Origin: Dichomitus squalens LYAD-421 SS1
Lineage: Eukaryota > Basidiomycota > Agaricomycetes > Polyporales > Polyporaceae
Length of the DNA: 64,000 nt
NCBI RefSeq assembly: GCF_000275845.1
Contig: NW_006766891.1
Location: 34,807 to 98,806, forward strand
Reading direction: 5' to 3'
In this document: piece by piece, positions 22,642 to 31,651 of the stretch
How positions within the stretch are numbered: position 1 is the first letter of the stretch
How the letters are laid out: the number at the start of each line of letters is the position of its first letter
The notes under the pieces: model-generated
What the model saw: the letters and a program-made list of their open reading frames with translations, nothing else
Told to the model about the DNA's origin: nothing
The model's database searches: none
Translations under genes and position numbers: made by a program

Positions 22642-24862
22642 CACCGCTGTCCATGGCGTCATGCGAGGACGCCCGGAGCTAGCGGCCGCTTGATACTACC
22701 GCGCGTGCTGAGCCCACCGCCTCGCAAGTTCGTGAGGAGGACCGGACATCTTCGATAGGCACGACTCACAACATCTTAGGGTCGCCGTAGGAGTGGTAAT
22801 GCAGGCGGCCGATCCCGAGACTCCAAACAGAGACGGCTTCCTGAGCGTTCGCAGTCGAGGCATCGCGCGCATAATCGTTCAAGCCTGGTAGCGAACTGCT
22901 AACCGAACAAAGAATGAGAATGCGTGCCTATGCAGAAAGGGCTATATGGGTTCTCACCTACCGAGAAGTAGGATCAGGGGCATACCTTCGGGGCCTCGGC
23001 GGGAAGGAGCGGTTCATCCATTGTGGGTCCAAGTCCACTGGGTCGCCCTATAGTGGCATAGTTCCGCGCTTGCACGGCTCTTGGGTAACAGCACGGAAAT
23101 ATCGGCTGCAAAATATCCGAGGGCAATGTGCCTTCAGTCCTCAAACCGTCCTTCTCGGTTGTCGAGGCACCATACTTGTATCACGAGATTGTGGCTAGTA
23201 TATCGATCGATGCGTATCCAAGTCCTTGATGCGTATCTAATAACGGGCCCTCGAGCCCGTGTCGTTCCAAAACCATCGCGTGATATATTCACGCATGTAG
23301 CTGACGCGAATACGCAGCGACGTCGGAGATATGAGCTGTAGGGGAATCGCGTGGTGATTGGTTTGTCCAAATCCACGGCGTCACAGGGTCCTGCCTGTTG
23401 TATGCTGACACGGAGACGACAGAGGGGGACGAGCTCCGAGAGCGCCTTAGGACGCTGAAATGGACCTCAACGTAAATACAAGGGCTCGATGTGGATGTGG
23501 GTGAGACTTACGTTAATTCACAAAGGGCTGCACGGAACGGAACGTAATCACAGCACCGCAGCGACCTCTCCACCGATGCTTGCCATCGTTTGGGCGTTCC
23601 CCGTGTATGGGGAAGGTGAAGCACGACTTGTACCCGTGGAATGGGAAAATAGCCATTATAAGTATAGACTGACGAAGAAGCCGCCAGGGAGTTTGCATAC
23701 ATCTTGACACCAGAACAGAAGATAATCAGTTGGGTCGGTTCATGAACTATACGCAGGCATACTAGCGGGTGTGCGTACCGGGAACAGCGCTTTGGAGTGT
23801 GAGCTGGATGGTGGTAATTGCCACAACGGAGCTGGTGCGCGCTCGTTACACTGCGACCAATGGACCGGTGGTCGTTATCCCGAAGTATCCAGCCAAGTAT
23901 TGCTTGTTTGCTGGCAGCCGCTGCGGTCTTCATGTGACGTATCGGACAGCCTACGGGTGGTCATCGTCGATGCGGGACCGCTGCATCTCTCTACATCAAT
24001 TCAATCGTAAAGTATCGTAGAGTCATCACTAGTGGTAGTCGCCTCGCTTATGAGTTTGAGGAAGGAACTGTTTCATACTGACCAAGGCTTGCAGGATCAC
24101 AACACTCCGGGTCACGGTATACTTGCCATTAGTGGTCTCATACCTCGACGTGGTACTAGTCTTGCACCCAAGTACCACGTGTTACCTGGAGTGGCCCTGC
24201 GGTGGGAGGGTGCGAGAGTATGTCAAGGTACGAGACTATCCGATTCGCATACCCATTACTACAAGCGAGGCTGCGAGTAGCTTTTTGCGTCAGCCAGCAT
24301 TATGCTGTCTGTGCATAAGCAGAAGACATGCATACAGCCGGTATGTTCTGCGGAGTTGAGGATCATCAGTTTTTTCGCCGGTACCTTGCGCATATCATAT
24401 GGCTGTGGCCGCGAAGTTGTACTATCTAGACGCACCTCGAAGTGGATAGCTCAGAGCAAGTGTTGGACAGAACCTAAGTACAAGGCCAGAAGCATTCAAC
24501 GACGCTTGTCGTCGCGTGCCGATGCCTGCCGAACGCTAGGGACGGTCACGCCATTCACACCCAGACATGAGTCCTGATCCCCTTTATTCTCCCACCGACC
24601 GCAGTGGTGGTAGAGAGCGGTAAAAGTACACGAGCGACTCGTACTCCAAGGATAACTACTGTAACAGGAAGGAACATCTAGCAATGGAGACCATGTGATG
24701 GGATGCGTGAGCGTGCGAAAAGCGACTAAGCTAGCGAACCGAGTCCAATAGCGGGTTACTAGAAGGCTACTCCACTTGCGAGCAAAGGGGAATATCGTCC
24801 GGATAAAGAACAAAGGAAATATGGGAGTGAAGGTTGCGCGAGCGATGAAGCCGGCGACCCCT
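22642..24862. other. Gene-poor 2.2-kb spacer
   Basis: This is the longest stretch without a recognisable gene. Several frames of 60-140 codons exist on both strands (for example 23508-23933 minus), but none shows a signal peptide, domain motif or plausible splice chain. Base composition is closer to even than in the flanking genes. Possible contents are the P450 B promoter, the tetraspanin 3' flank, a noncoding RNA or decayed sequence. One perfect inverted repeat is listed separately. Confidence 0.5.
24148..24180 (+). repeat. Perfect 10-bp inverted repeat with 13-nt loop
   Basis: ACGTGGTACT at 24148-24157 is the exact reverse complement of AGTACCACGT at 24171-24180. The right arm overlaps a CACGTG E-box at 24176-24181. 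It could form a small hairpin in RNA or serve as a paired protein-binding site in the gene-poor spacer. Function is unknown. Confidence 0.65.
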
Positions 24863-25857
24863 TTAGACGAAGCCCCTCCCGCCCCGCTTTGCGTCGATCT
24901 TCTTGAACCGCTCCTCTTCTTGTCGCTGAAGTGGGAAAAGCCTCGGTCAGTCTAAAAGTAGCATGGACAAAGATAAAGCGCAGCACGCACCCTCTTGATC
25001 ACACACATCGTGGCCAGGAATAGCAGGATCACGATGGCCATGAACCCATAAATCTATAGACGATCAATTGGTCAGTACCGCAACGCAGCAGAGCTTACCA
25101 CAGCTATTTTAAGCGGTACGTACGGATCTGTGAAAGGTGATAAGGTTAACTTCGGCATGCTGGTTACCCTAGTGAAAGCCGATAACTTACGAGAAGATGT
25201 TGTTGAGCGTGTAGTCAGTGAACTTCGTGACAGGCCCAACGCAGCGACCGGCTCCAGTGTCGTTCGGGTTCACGAGCGAGTTGGCGAACGTCGTGTTCGC
25301 GCAGAAGGAGCCACCAATCTGGACAGTGTCGTTGGGCGTGAACCAACCACAGCATTGGTACTACGGGAATCATGCTTGAGATCTATAACTTGAACGTTGG
25401 GAGGCCGGGAACGACATACCTTGTCTTGAAGCGCGATACGCGTGGCGGGGGAGGCTGCCTGGAACACCTTGAGATAGTTGGCCCTTTGCTGCGTGGAGTA
25501 GAACCAGATAATCGTCCCAACGATGAGGATAACGAGGGCATCGAGGACAAGGAACCAGTTGAGAAGGACGAGACCGATTGTGACATGATTCTTTTGCACA
25601 ATTGCACCGATGGACACGGCAAATGTGAACAGAAGGACGATGCCGAGGATCAACCCAGCTAGATACTAGGTTCAGGTACAGCCCACAGATATTCAGGACG
25701 CAAGGGACGCACCAAGCAAGAAGCCGTTGTTGAGAGTGAAGTTGATTTCAAGGTTGGGCATACGGAACAATTCCGAGAAGACCACGGAAATGACACCTGC
25801 CGCCAGGAGACAGAGGTCCAGGAAGGCCCAAAAGCTCATAAGCTGTTTGGAAGGCAT
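24863..25857 (-). CDS. Tetraspanin-like four-TM membrane protein
   Basis: ATG 25857 gives MPSKQLMSFWAFLDLCLLAA. Four hydrophobic segments can be read across five or six exons: around residues 8-28; LILGIVLLFTFAVSIGAIV; IGLVLLNWFLVLDALVILIV; and near the C-terminus VYGFMAIVILLFLATMCVI. Between segments 3 and 4 lies an extracellular-type loop containing LQCCGWFTPND, with the CCG motif diagnostic of tetraspanins, additional cysteines (GSFCANTTF, GAGRCVGP) and N-glycosylation sequons. The cytoplasmic tail is basic and ends KRGGRGFV. The protein has about 215 residues, in the tetraspanin range. Fungal tetraspanins organise membrane microdomains; which subgroup this belongs to is uncertain. Confidence 0.78.
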
Positions 25858-26611
25858 CTTCTGCTAGGTTGTATACAGCGTAGGTTCTTCTAGGGCGGTA
25901 TAGCCATTTTACAAGGTGTATCGTTGCGCCGCAAATGATAGATACTCACCACAAGGATTAATGCTACGACTGAAGCGAGCGAGATACGAGTCAACTCGGT
26001 ACTGAAAAGGCGGCCTTTGGAACTCTTCCAGAGAGAGTGGACGCGACAGAGGTGGCTGCAGCACCAAGAAAAAGAGAGGAAAAGACGTTCAACGCCTGGG
26101 AGAACCGCGTCAGTCGAAGAACGAAGGGGGAGGAACGAAGGGGTGAGGAGGAGGGGAGACGGACCTGCTCGCAAGCGTATAAGCTCAGCTGTCGACGGGG
26201 GCAGCAACGACGCGATGCACTTCTACCCATGTCTGCCGCGCATAAATGATGGCGACCGGACGGCCGGTCGCCATGGCCACTCCTCTCCCTCTCCCACAAA
26301 TCCAGCCCATTCCAGCCCCGCAGCCAAACATACGCTTTCGCGCGGGTTTCGGACTGGCACAATGGCAGCCTTCATTGTCATTCATTGCAGCGCGCACGTC
26401 AAACACGCCTATTATGCCCTCCACCAGCCTACACTTCGTCCCGGTCGTCGGCCCCGGAGCACGGCAATCACCCGGCACGGAGACGAGAATGTCCATACCG
26501 CCGGCTACCGGCCAGCGCAGCAGTTTCAAAAGATGTTCCCACGGTCAATAGACCGCTCTTTGGGGTTATGAATTCGAATTTCCCTGCTGCGCACGCACAA
26601 GACACAGCACC
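25858..26611. other. Bidirectional upstream region of tetraspanin and MET8
   Basis: About 750 bp between divergent starts. Overlapping frames on both strands (for example 26017-26571 plus) are proline/serine/arginine-rich without motifs and are not supported as genes. Purine-rich tracts occur near 26050-26160. Confidence 0.45.
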
Positions 26612-27451
26612 ATGCCTCCAGACATCTCATCTCTCTCCGGAGGCTCCCTCATCGTCGCATGGCAGCTCAAGGACAAGAACGTCCTCATCGTCGGCGGCGG
26701 TGACGTCGCCTCCGGCCGCATCGAATCTATCCTCGTGGCCGACGCCCATATCACCCTCATTGCTCCTCGGGCGGGCCTGCACCCTCTCACGAAGCACTTC
26801 ATCGACAACTCTGACCGCATCGCCTATCATGATCGTGTCTTTGCGGGCCCGCAGGATCTCGCAGATGTCGACATGGTCCTGACAGCGATCGACGACGTCG
26901 AGGTCTCCCGTCAAATATGCGCACTCTGCAGGGAGCGAAAGATCCCAGTCAACGTCGCTGATATTCCACCCTCTTGCGACTTCTATTTCGGTTCACAAAT
27001 CCGCAGCGGTCCTCTCCAGATCATGATCTCCACCAACGGTCGTTCCCCGAAGCTCGCAAACATCATTCGGAAGAGGATCGAGACATGTATTCCGGACCAT
27101 GCCGGCGAGGCTATCGAGAAGGTCGGCGAGTTGAGGGAGAAGCTGAAGGAACGCGCGCCAGGCGTGGGGGGCGACTTGGGAAAGAGGAGGATGCGGTGGA
27201 TGATAGACGTATGCTCTTCATGGAGCATGGAGGAATTGGCGTTACTGGATGACAAAATGATTGCAAGGTTGCTGGACGAGGGCTGGGAGAAGAACCAGGT
27301 TCCGCGGCTCGAGGACGTTGGCGGCCATACGAAGAAGGCCTCGGCGAATGCTACCTCGGTGCGGTCTCCGTCTCTTCTTTTGCCTACCGCTGTCGGCTTC
27401 GTTGCGGGTGTCCTCTGCTCCGCCGCATTCCTGCTCACTCGGCCACGCTAA
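26612..27451 (+). CDS. MET8: Siroheme synthase: precorrin-2 dehydrogenase / sirohydrochlorin ferrochelatase
   Basis: Bifunctional Met8 enzyme that oxidises precorrin-2 with NAD+ and inserts iron to make siroheme, the cofactor of sulfite and nitrite reductases. It is a single uninterrupted frame of 279 codons. The Rossmann motif is VLIVGGGDVASGRIESIL (residues about 25-42). The family blocks VNVADIPPSCDFYFGSQIRS and ISTNGRSPKLANIIRKRIE follow, then the dimer/helical domain (WMIDVCSSWSMEELALLD). Unusually, the last 25 or so residues form a hydrophobic segment (LLLPTAVGFVAGVLCSAAFL) ending LTRPR, which looks like a tail anchor. Yeast Met8 is a similar length but soluble. The gene is intronless, in contrast to most of its neighbours. 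Confidence 0.93.
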   Translation: MPPDISSLSGGSLIVAWQLKDKNVLIVGGGDVASGRIESILVADAHITLIAPRAGLHPLTKHFIDNSDRIAYHDRVFAGPQDLADVDMVLTAIDDVEVSRQICALCRERKIPVNVADIPPSCDFYFGSQIRSGPLQIMISTNGRSPKLANIIRKRIETCIPDHAGEAIEKVGELREKLKERAPGVGGDLGKRRMRWMIDVCSSWSMEELALLDDKMIARLLDEGWEKNQVPRLEDVGGHTKKASANATSVRSPSLLLPTAVGFVAGVLCSAAFLLTRPR

Positions 27452-27836
27452 TGTCGCCATGTCGTCTCCAAACATTCCGGAACCCACGCCTTCAAAATTA
27501 GACAGTAGCAACACATTGGTTGCTTGATGGACACTTGGATAAAACATATGGACCTCCGCTCATCCATTCTTGCACTCCGGCACGACCATCGTTTCCATCC
27601 TATACATATACAGCAGTGCCACACTCATTCTAGACGCTTCGCACACATACCTATTGTCGTAGGACCAGACTTGTCTTCCTCGCATTTACTCTATGAACAG
27701 CTACCCCCGTCAACGTTAGTCCGACTAGACGCCTTCTGAGCGAGCACGTCGAGTGATGTCCATGTCGGTCGGAAGTCACAAAGCGCGGACCAAGACGGAG
27801 CAGGGCTGTCGCGCCTCACCCCGCCCGCTCCGAGCA

Positions 27837-27843
27837 TGACTCA
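27837..27843 (+). promoter_or_regulatory. TGACTCA (Gcn4/AP-1-type) site upstream of MBF1
   Basis: An exact TGACTCA lies 25 nt upstream of the MBF1 TATA box. This is the consensus of Gcn4/CpcA-type bZIP factors. MBF1 is itself the coactivator that bridges Gcn4 to TBP, so the site would suit feedback control; occupancy is inference. Confidence 0.5.
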
Positions 27844-27867
27844 GAGGCGCCCATTTCTAGCGCTCAG

Positions 27868-27874
27868 TATATAT
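27868..27874 (+). promoter_or_regulatory. TATA box of MBF1
   Basis: TATATAT sits about 120 nt upstream of the MBF1 start codon, between a GC-rich upstream block and a pyrimidine-rich leader. This is a typical arrangement for a highly expressed gene. Confidence 0.6.
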
Positions 27875-27995
27875 GGAAAGAGCGTCAGACGAGCATGTTC
27901 CCCACATCACCAGCTCTCGCCGTCCACGTCCACTGCGCCTCACCTCTTAGACTCCCATCTGAACATCTCCTACTTTACCCTATCTGCTATAGAGA

Positions 27996-28735
27996 ATGTC
28001 TAACACCGACTGGGACAGCAAGCTCGTCATCGGCCAGAAGGCCAGGGCCCCAAAAGTCGCCCGCAACACCGCTGATCTCAATGGTACGCCAAGCCTCCCC
28101 TTTCGTTACGTTTGATATTGGGATATGGGTTGCTGACGCATCATCCATACAGCTGTAAGTAAAATGCATCTCGAGTGCGCAACGCGCAGCGGCGATTGAT
28201 TGATGCGAATACGGATGCACTCGCAGGCTCGTCGAGCAGGTGCCGTCGTTGGGACCGATAGGAAGGTGACTGCGGGGACGAACAAGGCACATCAAGGTCA
28301 GCCTATCAGTATGCATGACATCGATTCCTTTTGCTCATCCTTGTTCTGCTTCTGTTTGCGTGAATGTGCATTTACAGGGACCGACCACCAGAAGATCGCC
28401 AAGCTTGACCGGGAGAACGAGGTGGCGCCTCCCCCGAAGATCAACCCTGCAGTCGGCAAGGTACGTGTCACTTGGGTCTTGCTTGGTAATCGTACCAGGG
28501 TGTCTCAATACCGGTACCTCGAATATAGGCTATGCAGGCAGCGCGCATGGAGAAGCAGCTCTCGCAGAAGGATGTAGCGCAGAAGATCAACGAGAAGCCC
28601 TCCATCCTCCAGGACTATGAGGCTGGCCGTGCTATCCCCAACCCTCAGATCCTTGCCAAGCTAGAGCGCGTGCTCGGCGTGAAGCTCCGCGGGACCGACA
28701 TTGGGAAGAAGCTGGAGGGGCCTAAGAAGTCGTAG
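27996..28735 (+). CDS. MBF1: Multiprotein bridging factor 1 (transcriptional coactivator)
   Basis: Bridges bZIP activators and TBP in the nucleus; also linked to ribosome-associated frame maintenance in yeast. ATG 27996 gives [20 protein letters not shown]. The C-terminal helix-turn-helix domain reads [20 protein letters not shown] then [20 protein letters not shown], ending GPKKS. Introns: 28084-28152, 28155-28226, one near 28298-28378 and one near 28461-28529. The first two flank an exon of only two bases (CT, 28153-28154). With it the protein reads [15 protein letters not shown], matching the conserved NAARR block of the family. With a single intron to the same acceptor the frame is lost. 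About 150 residues, the normal size. Confidence 0.95.
28153..28154 (+). other. MBF1: Putative 2-nt microexon of MBF1
   Basis: The sequence is CATACAG|CT|GTAAGT: a good acceptor, two bases, then a perfect donor. A branch-like TGCTGAC lies about 20 nt upstream of the first AG. The upstream exon ends in phase 1 (AAT G), so G plus CT makes an alanine codon, and the next exon continues GCT CGT CGA. An alternative acceptor nine codons' worth downstream of none of these features, at GAGCAG near 28239, would keep frame but delete the conserved AARRA residues. Confidence 0.75.
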
Positions 28736-29430
28736 GCTCGCCCCTCCATGCTCGTAGCGCCTATGACGGACTCGCTTGCTCTACCCTCCGCCACTGTTGT
28801 GTCATGTCTCACCCGCTCCTTTCTCCTAATCTCGGATCCGGGCTTGCTCGCGGCACCTCCAGGCAGGAGGGATACCCGTCGTATTGTCCTGATGTCCTGA
28901 TGCACCTGTCATGTTTTACTAGAGCTTTCATCGCATCTACCTAATCCGTCATGCAATTGTATAGTGTTTGTCAGCGCCATATCTTGCATCGCGCAAATGC
29001 ACACGCCCAAGATCCCACGATGCTGAATGTACCATTGTGGCTTGTATGATTTTGACATGGGACTTACAAGCTCGTAGTCTCTGCCGGTGAGTTACCTATT
29101 AGTGTCTTGCGTGTAGGTGCGGACCCAGGAATTCGGGGAGGTATGCTGTGAGCCACTTACGATAGGCGGATCGGAGGGACTATATTATAGAAGGTAAGTA
29201 CCATAGGAAAGTCAGAGGACAGACTAGGGCACACCCACGATCTCGGATCCAACAATGTATCAGTAGTCCTGTTATCGATTCCCAGCTGAAGCACTGATAC
29301 CCGCCCGGTCCATGTTCGAGGAGAGCACGATAGCATTATCGACGTAGTGTAAAACGCACGCTAGAATACAACAGGTTAGGTAGACCGCATCATACAGATA
29401 TCTCGCTGATATACGCCACTCCCAATGGTA
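28736..29430. other. Intergenic, convergent 3' flanks of MBF1 and gamma-tubulin
   Basis: About 700 bp between stop codons. No supported gene. The first part is T/C-rich and would suit MBF1 3' UTR. Confidence 0.45.
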
Positions 29431-31386
29431 TCACGCCGGCTGGTCTGCATCTCCGGAACCCTAGTCGTAAGATGAAAGTGGCTTATTCAGTACATCGGGT
29501 ATTGAGAGTATGATGAGGCTGCGCTCGGCGGCCGCATAAAATAGCTTGAAGAGGATAGAACAAGATACGCACATATGTGATGTAGTCCGGGCTCTCGCAA
29601 GCCTTGTACTCTTTGAGCAACTCTTCAGCGGTCGCCCTGTGAATAATTTGCGAGCGTGAGGGATAGGCGTCAGGTACGGACGACGCTGGAGGCGAGGGCG
29701 TACCGCGCGTCGTCGAACTCCTCTAGTCCATCTTGGAACATCTTTTCTTTCTTGTATTGCTCCACAAATGCATTGCGCCGCCTGAGCCGGTCGAACTGGT
29801 CGATCATCCGTTTGAAGAGCTGATGTGCCGCCATAGGGATACCGGATTCAGTATGAGAAGCGAAGTGCAGGCAGATGGATTCCGATATGACGTACCGAAG
29901 CCACGCTCGTATGATTGGCGAGCATGAGGCCGCTTACTCGATGGTTCGTTTGGACATACGGCGACCTGCGTGTGAGCGCGACCTGGATCGACGCCGGGCC
30001 CCAGGGGATGAAGTTTGCCAGCTGTCGTTCCCGGATTCGTAGGAGCGATTGATGCACCTAATTATGGCGTAACGCTGTAAGCATGATGTTTCAGATAGTC
30101 GCGCATATATGCATCTACGTACGTCTGTTGGATCGACATCGCCCTGGATGATGTTCAAGATGGATATGTAACAGGCGGTCTTGCTGGGGGTTGTGGAGAC
30201 CATCATGTTCTTAGGCTGCAATAAGCGACGCATGACATCCAGAACTGTCGTACGGCGGATAGGTTTCGCCTGCAGAACTCGTCAGCACGGATGGATGTGC
30301 AATTGAATGTATGCACACAGACCTTGTCGATCTGGTCACTGGTGAACGGTGTGTATGATGTCATCAGGAAATGGCACCTCGGTGTGGGGATAAGAGAGGC
30401 GATGATTCCAACGAGATCATTATTCATGTAGCCAGGATATCGTAGTGTTTGGGTACTTGCTGCCATCACAGTTGCAACCTGTGTCGTCATGAGCTCTTCT
30501 ATACTAGGAGAAGCATAGCATCCAGTTCTCACCAGCTGATTAGTCTGGTCGAAGCTTGGCGTTTGGACATGCAGTCTGTCCGCAGATATGCGCGTGAGCG
30601 CACCGTTATCCAACACCACAACCGAGTCAGCGTGGTTCGTCAGTCGCTTCAGGGTGAGGAGCGCGTTATAAGGTTGCACTACGACATCTCCCTCTTGTGC
30701 GTTCGGGAAAACCGAATATGTTTGGATGAGTTTCTTGGGAAATTTGTCGTTGAGCCGCTCGAGAAGGAAAGAGCCAACGCCAGAACCTGTTCCGCCTGCT
30801 ATTGAATGCATAAGCATAAACCCCTGCAATGTCAATCAGGTTCTGTGACTATTGACAATTTCATAACATATACCACACCTCTAGAGAATCGCTTCCCTCT
30901 GCCTCTCGGTCGACCATCTCCATCACTTCCTCGTATATTCGCTCGCCAGCTGAGTATCCCTGAGCCCAGTTGTTTCCTGCACCCCCGCCATCCTTGGACA
31001 CAAAGATGTTCTCTGGGTTATACAGGTTCGCAAATGGTGAACTGAGAATGCTGTTGATGACCTTCCGGGGGCGCATACATCCATGTCAATTCTCAGGAAC
31101 GCGTCGTATAATTCACATACTCTCGGCTCAAGATCGACCAGAATGGCTCGCGGAATATAGTGCTCGTCGTCCGCCTGGTAGAAGAACACGTCTTTCCTGT
31201 CACCGCCTTCAGTCGCCCAGTCTTCGAGAATCCCCTCCTTGTTGATGCCGTGCTCAGCGCATAGCCTCTGCCAGTATACGGAACCCACTTAAGACGCGAG
31301 TCAGCCTAGCGTTACGCGTGACCAGTGGAAACCGCACTTTGGTTGCCGCACTGGCCCAGCTGGACCGTTACAATCTCGCGAGGCAT
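29431..31386 (-). CDS. TUBG: Gamma-tubulin
   Basis: GTPase that nucleates microtubules at spindle pole bodies within the gamma-tubulin complex. ATG 31386 gives [16 protein letters not shown], interrupted at once by an intron, then [18 protein letters not shown]. The tubulin signature is [10 protein letters not shown]; the nucleotide region also includes [14 protein letters not shown]. Further blocks: [27 protein letters not shown]-type segment ([13 protein letters not shown]), [10 protein letters not shown], and [20 protein letters not shown]. The C-terminal exon is inferred: TAT|gtgcgt... to ...cgactag|GGT gives [14 protein letters not shown], ending at 29431. Around nine introns. Normal length, about 460 residues. 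Divergent from the nucleoporin gene. Confidence 0.95.
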
Positions 31387-31651
31387 TGTCTACGCGACAA
31401 AAGGAGAACCGCGAGGACAGACGAGAACAACAGAAGAAAGCAGCCGTGAGTGGCACCAGTAACGCTGGTGGATGCGAGAACAACGCGTCTCGCGATGGGG
31501 CTCGCGTATGTCACATAAAGTCACAGAGAGCCGCGCGTGACGTGAGTGTGACGTTTTGCAGTGGCGGAGCGGGTGAGACTGGGCTCTTCATCTGTGCTTG
31601 GCCACAGCCGCGAGGGCAGCCTGCTCTTGTCTTGCATCCGCCACTGGCTCG
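31387..31651. promoter_or_regulatory. Bidirectional promoter region with paired TGACGT motifs
   Basis: 265 bp between the divergent gamma-tubulin and nucleoporin starts. TGACGT occurs twice, at 31538-31543 and 31549-31554, 11 bp apart (one DNA turn), which would suit CRE-type bZIP binding. No TATA box is visible. Function is inference. Confidence 0.45.

Larger units (their letters stand above)
27452..27995. other. Intergenic with the MBF1 promoter
   Basis: This is MET8 3' flank followed by the MBF1 promoter. It holds the Gcn4-type site and TATA box listed below. The 5' leader from about 27900 is pyrimidine-rich. No gene is supported. Confidence 0.5.

Noticed and set aside
23508..23933. 141-codon minus-strand frame in the gene-poor spacer
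   Set aside because: No domain, signal peptide or plausible flanking exons; histidine- and cysteine-rich but without regular zinc-finger spacing.
26017..26571. 184-codon plus-strand frame between tetraspanin and MET8
   Set aside because: It overlaps equally long frames on the other strand, has low-complexity basic composition, and lies in a shared promoter region.
28084..28239. Single longer MBF1 intron as alternative to the microexon
   Set aside because: It keeps the frame but removes five residues of a block conserved from yeast to basidiomycetes, and ignores a strong acceptor/donor pair.
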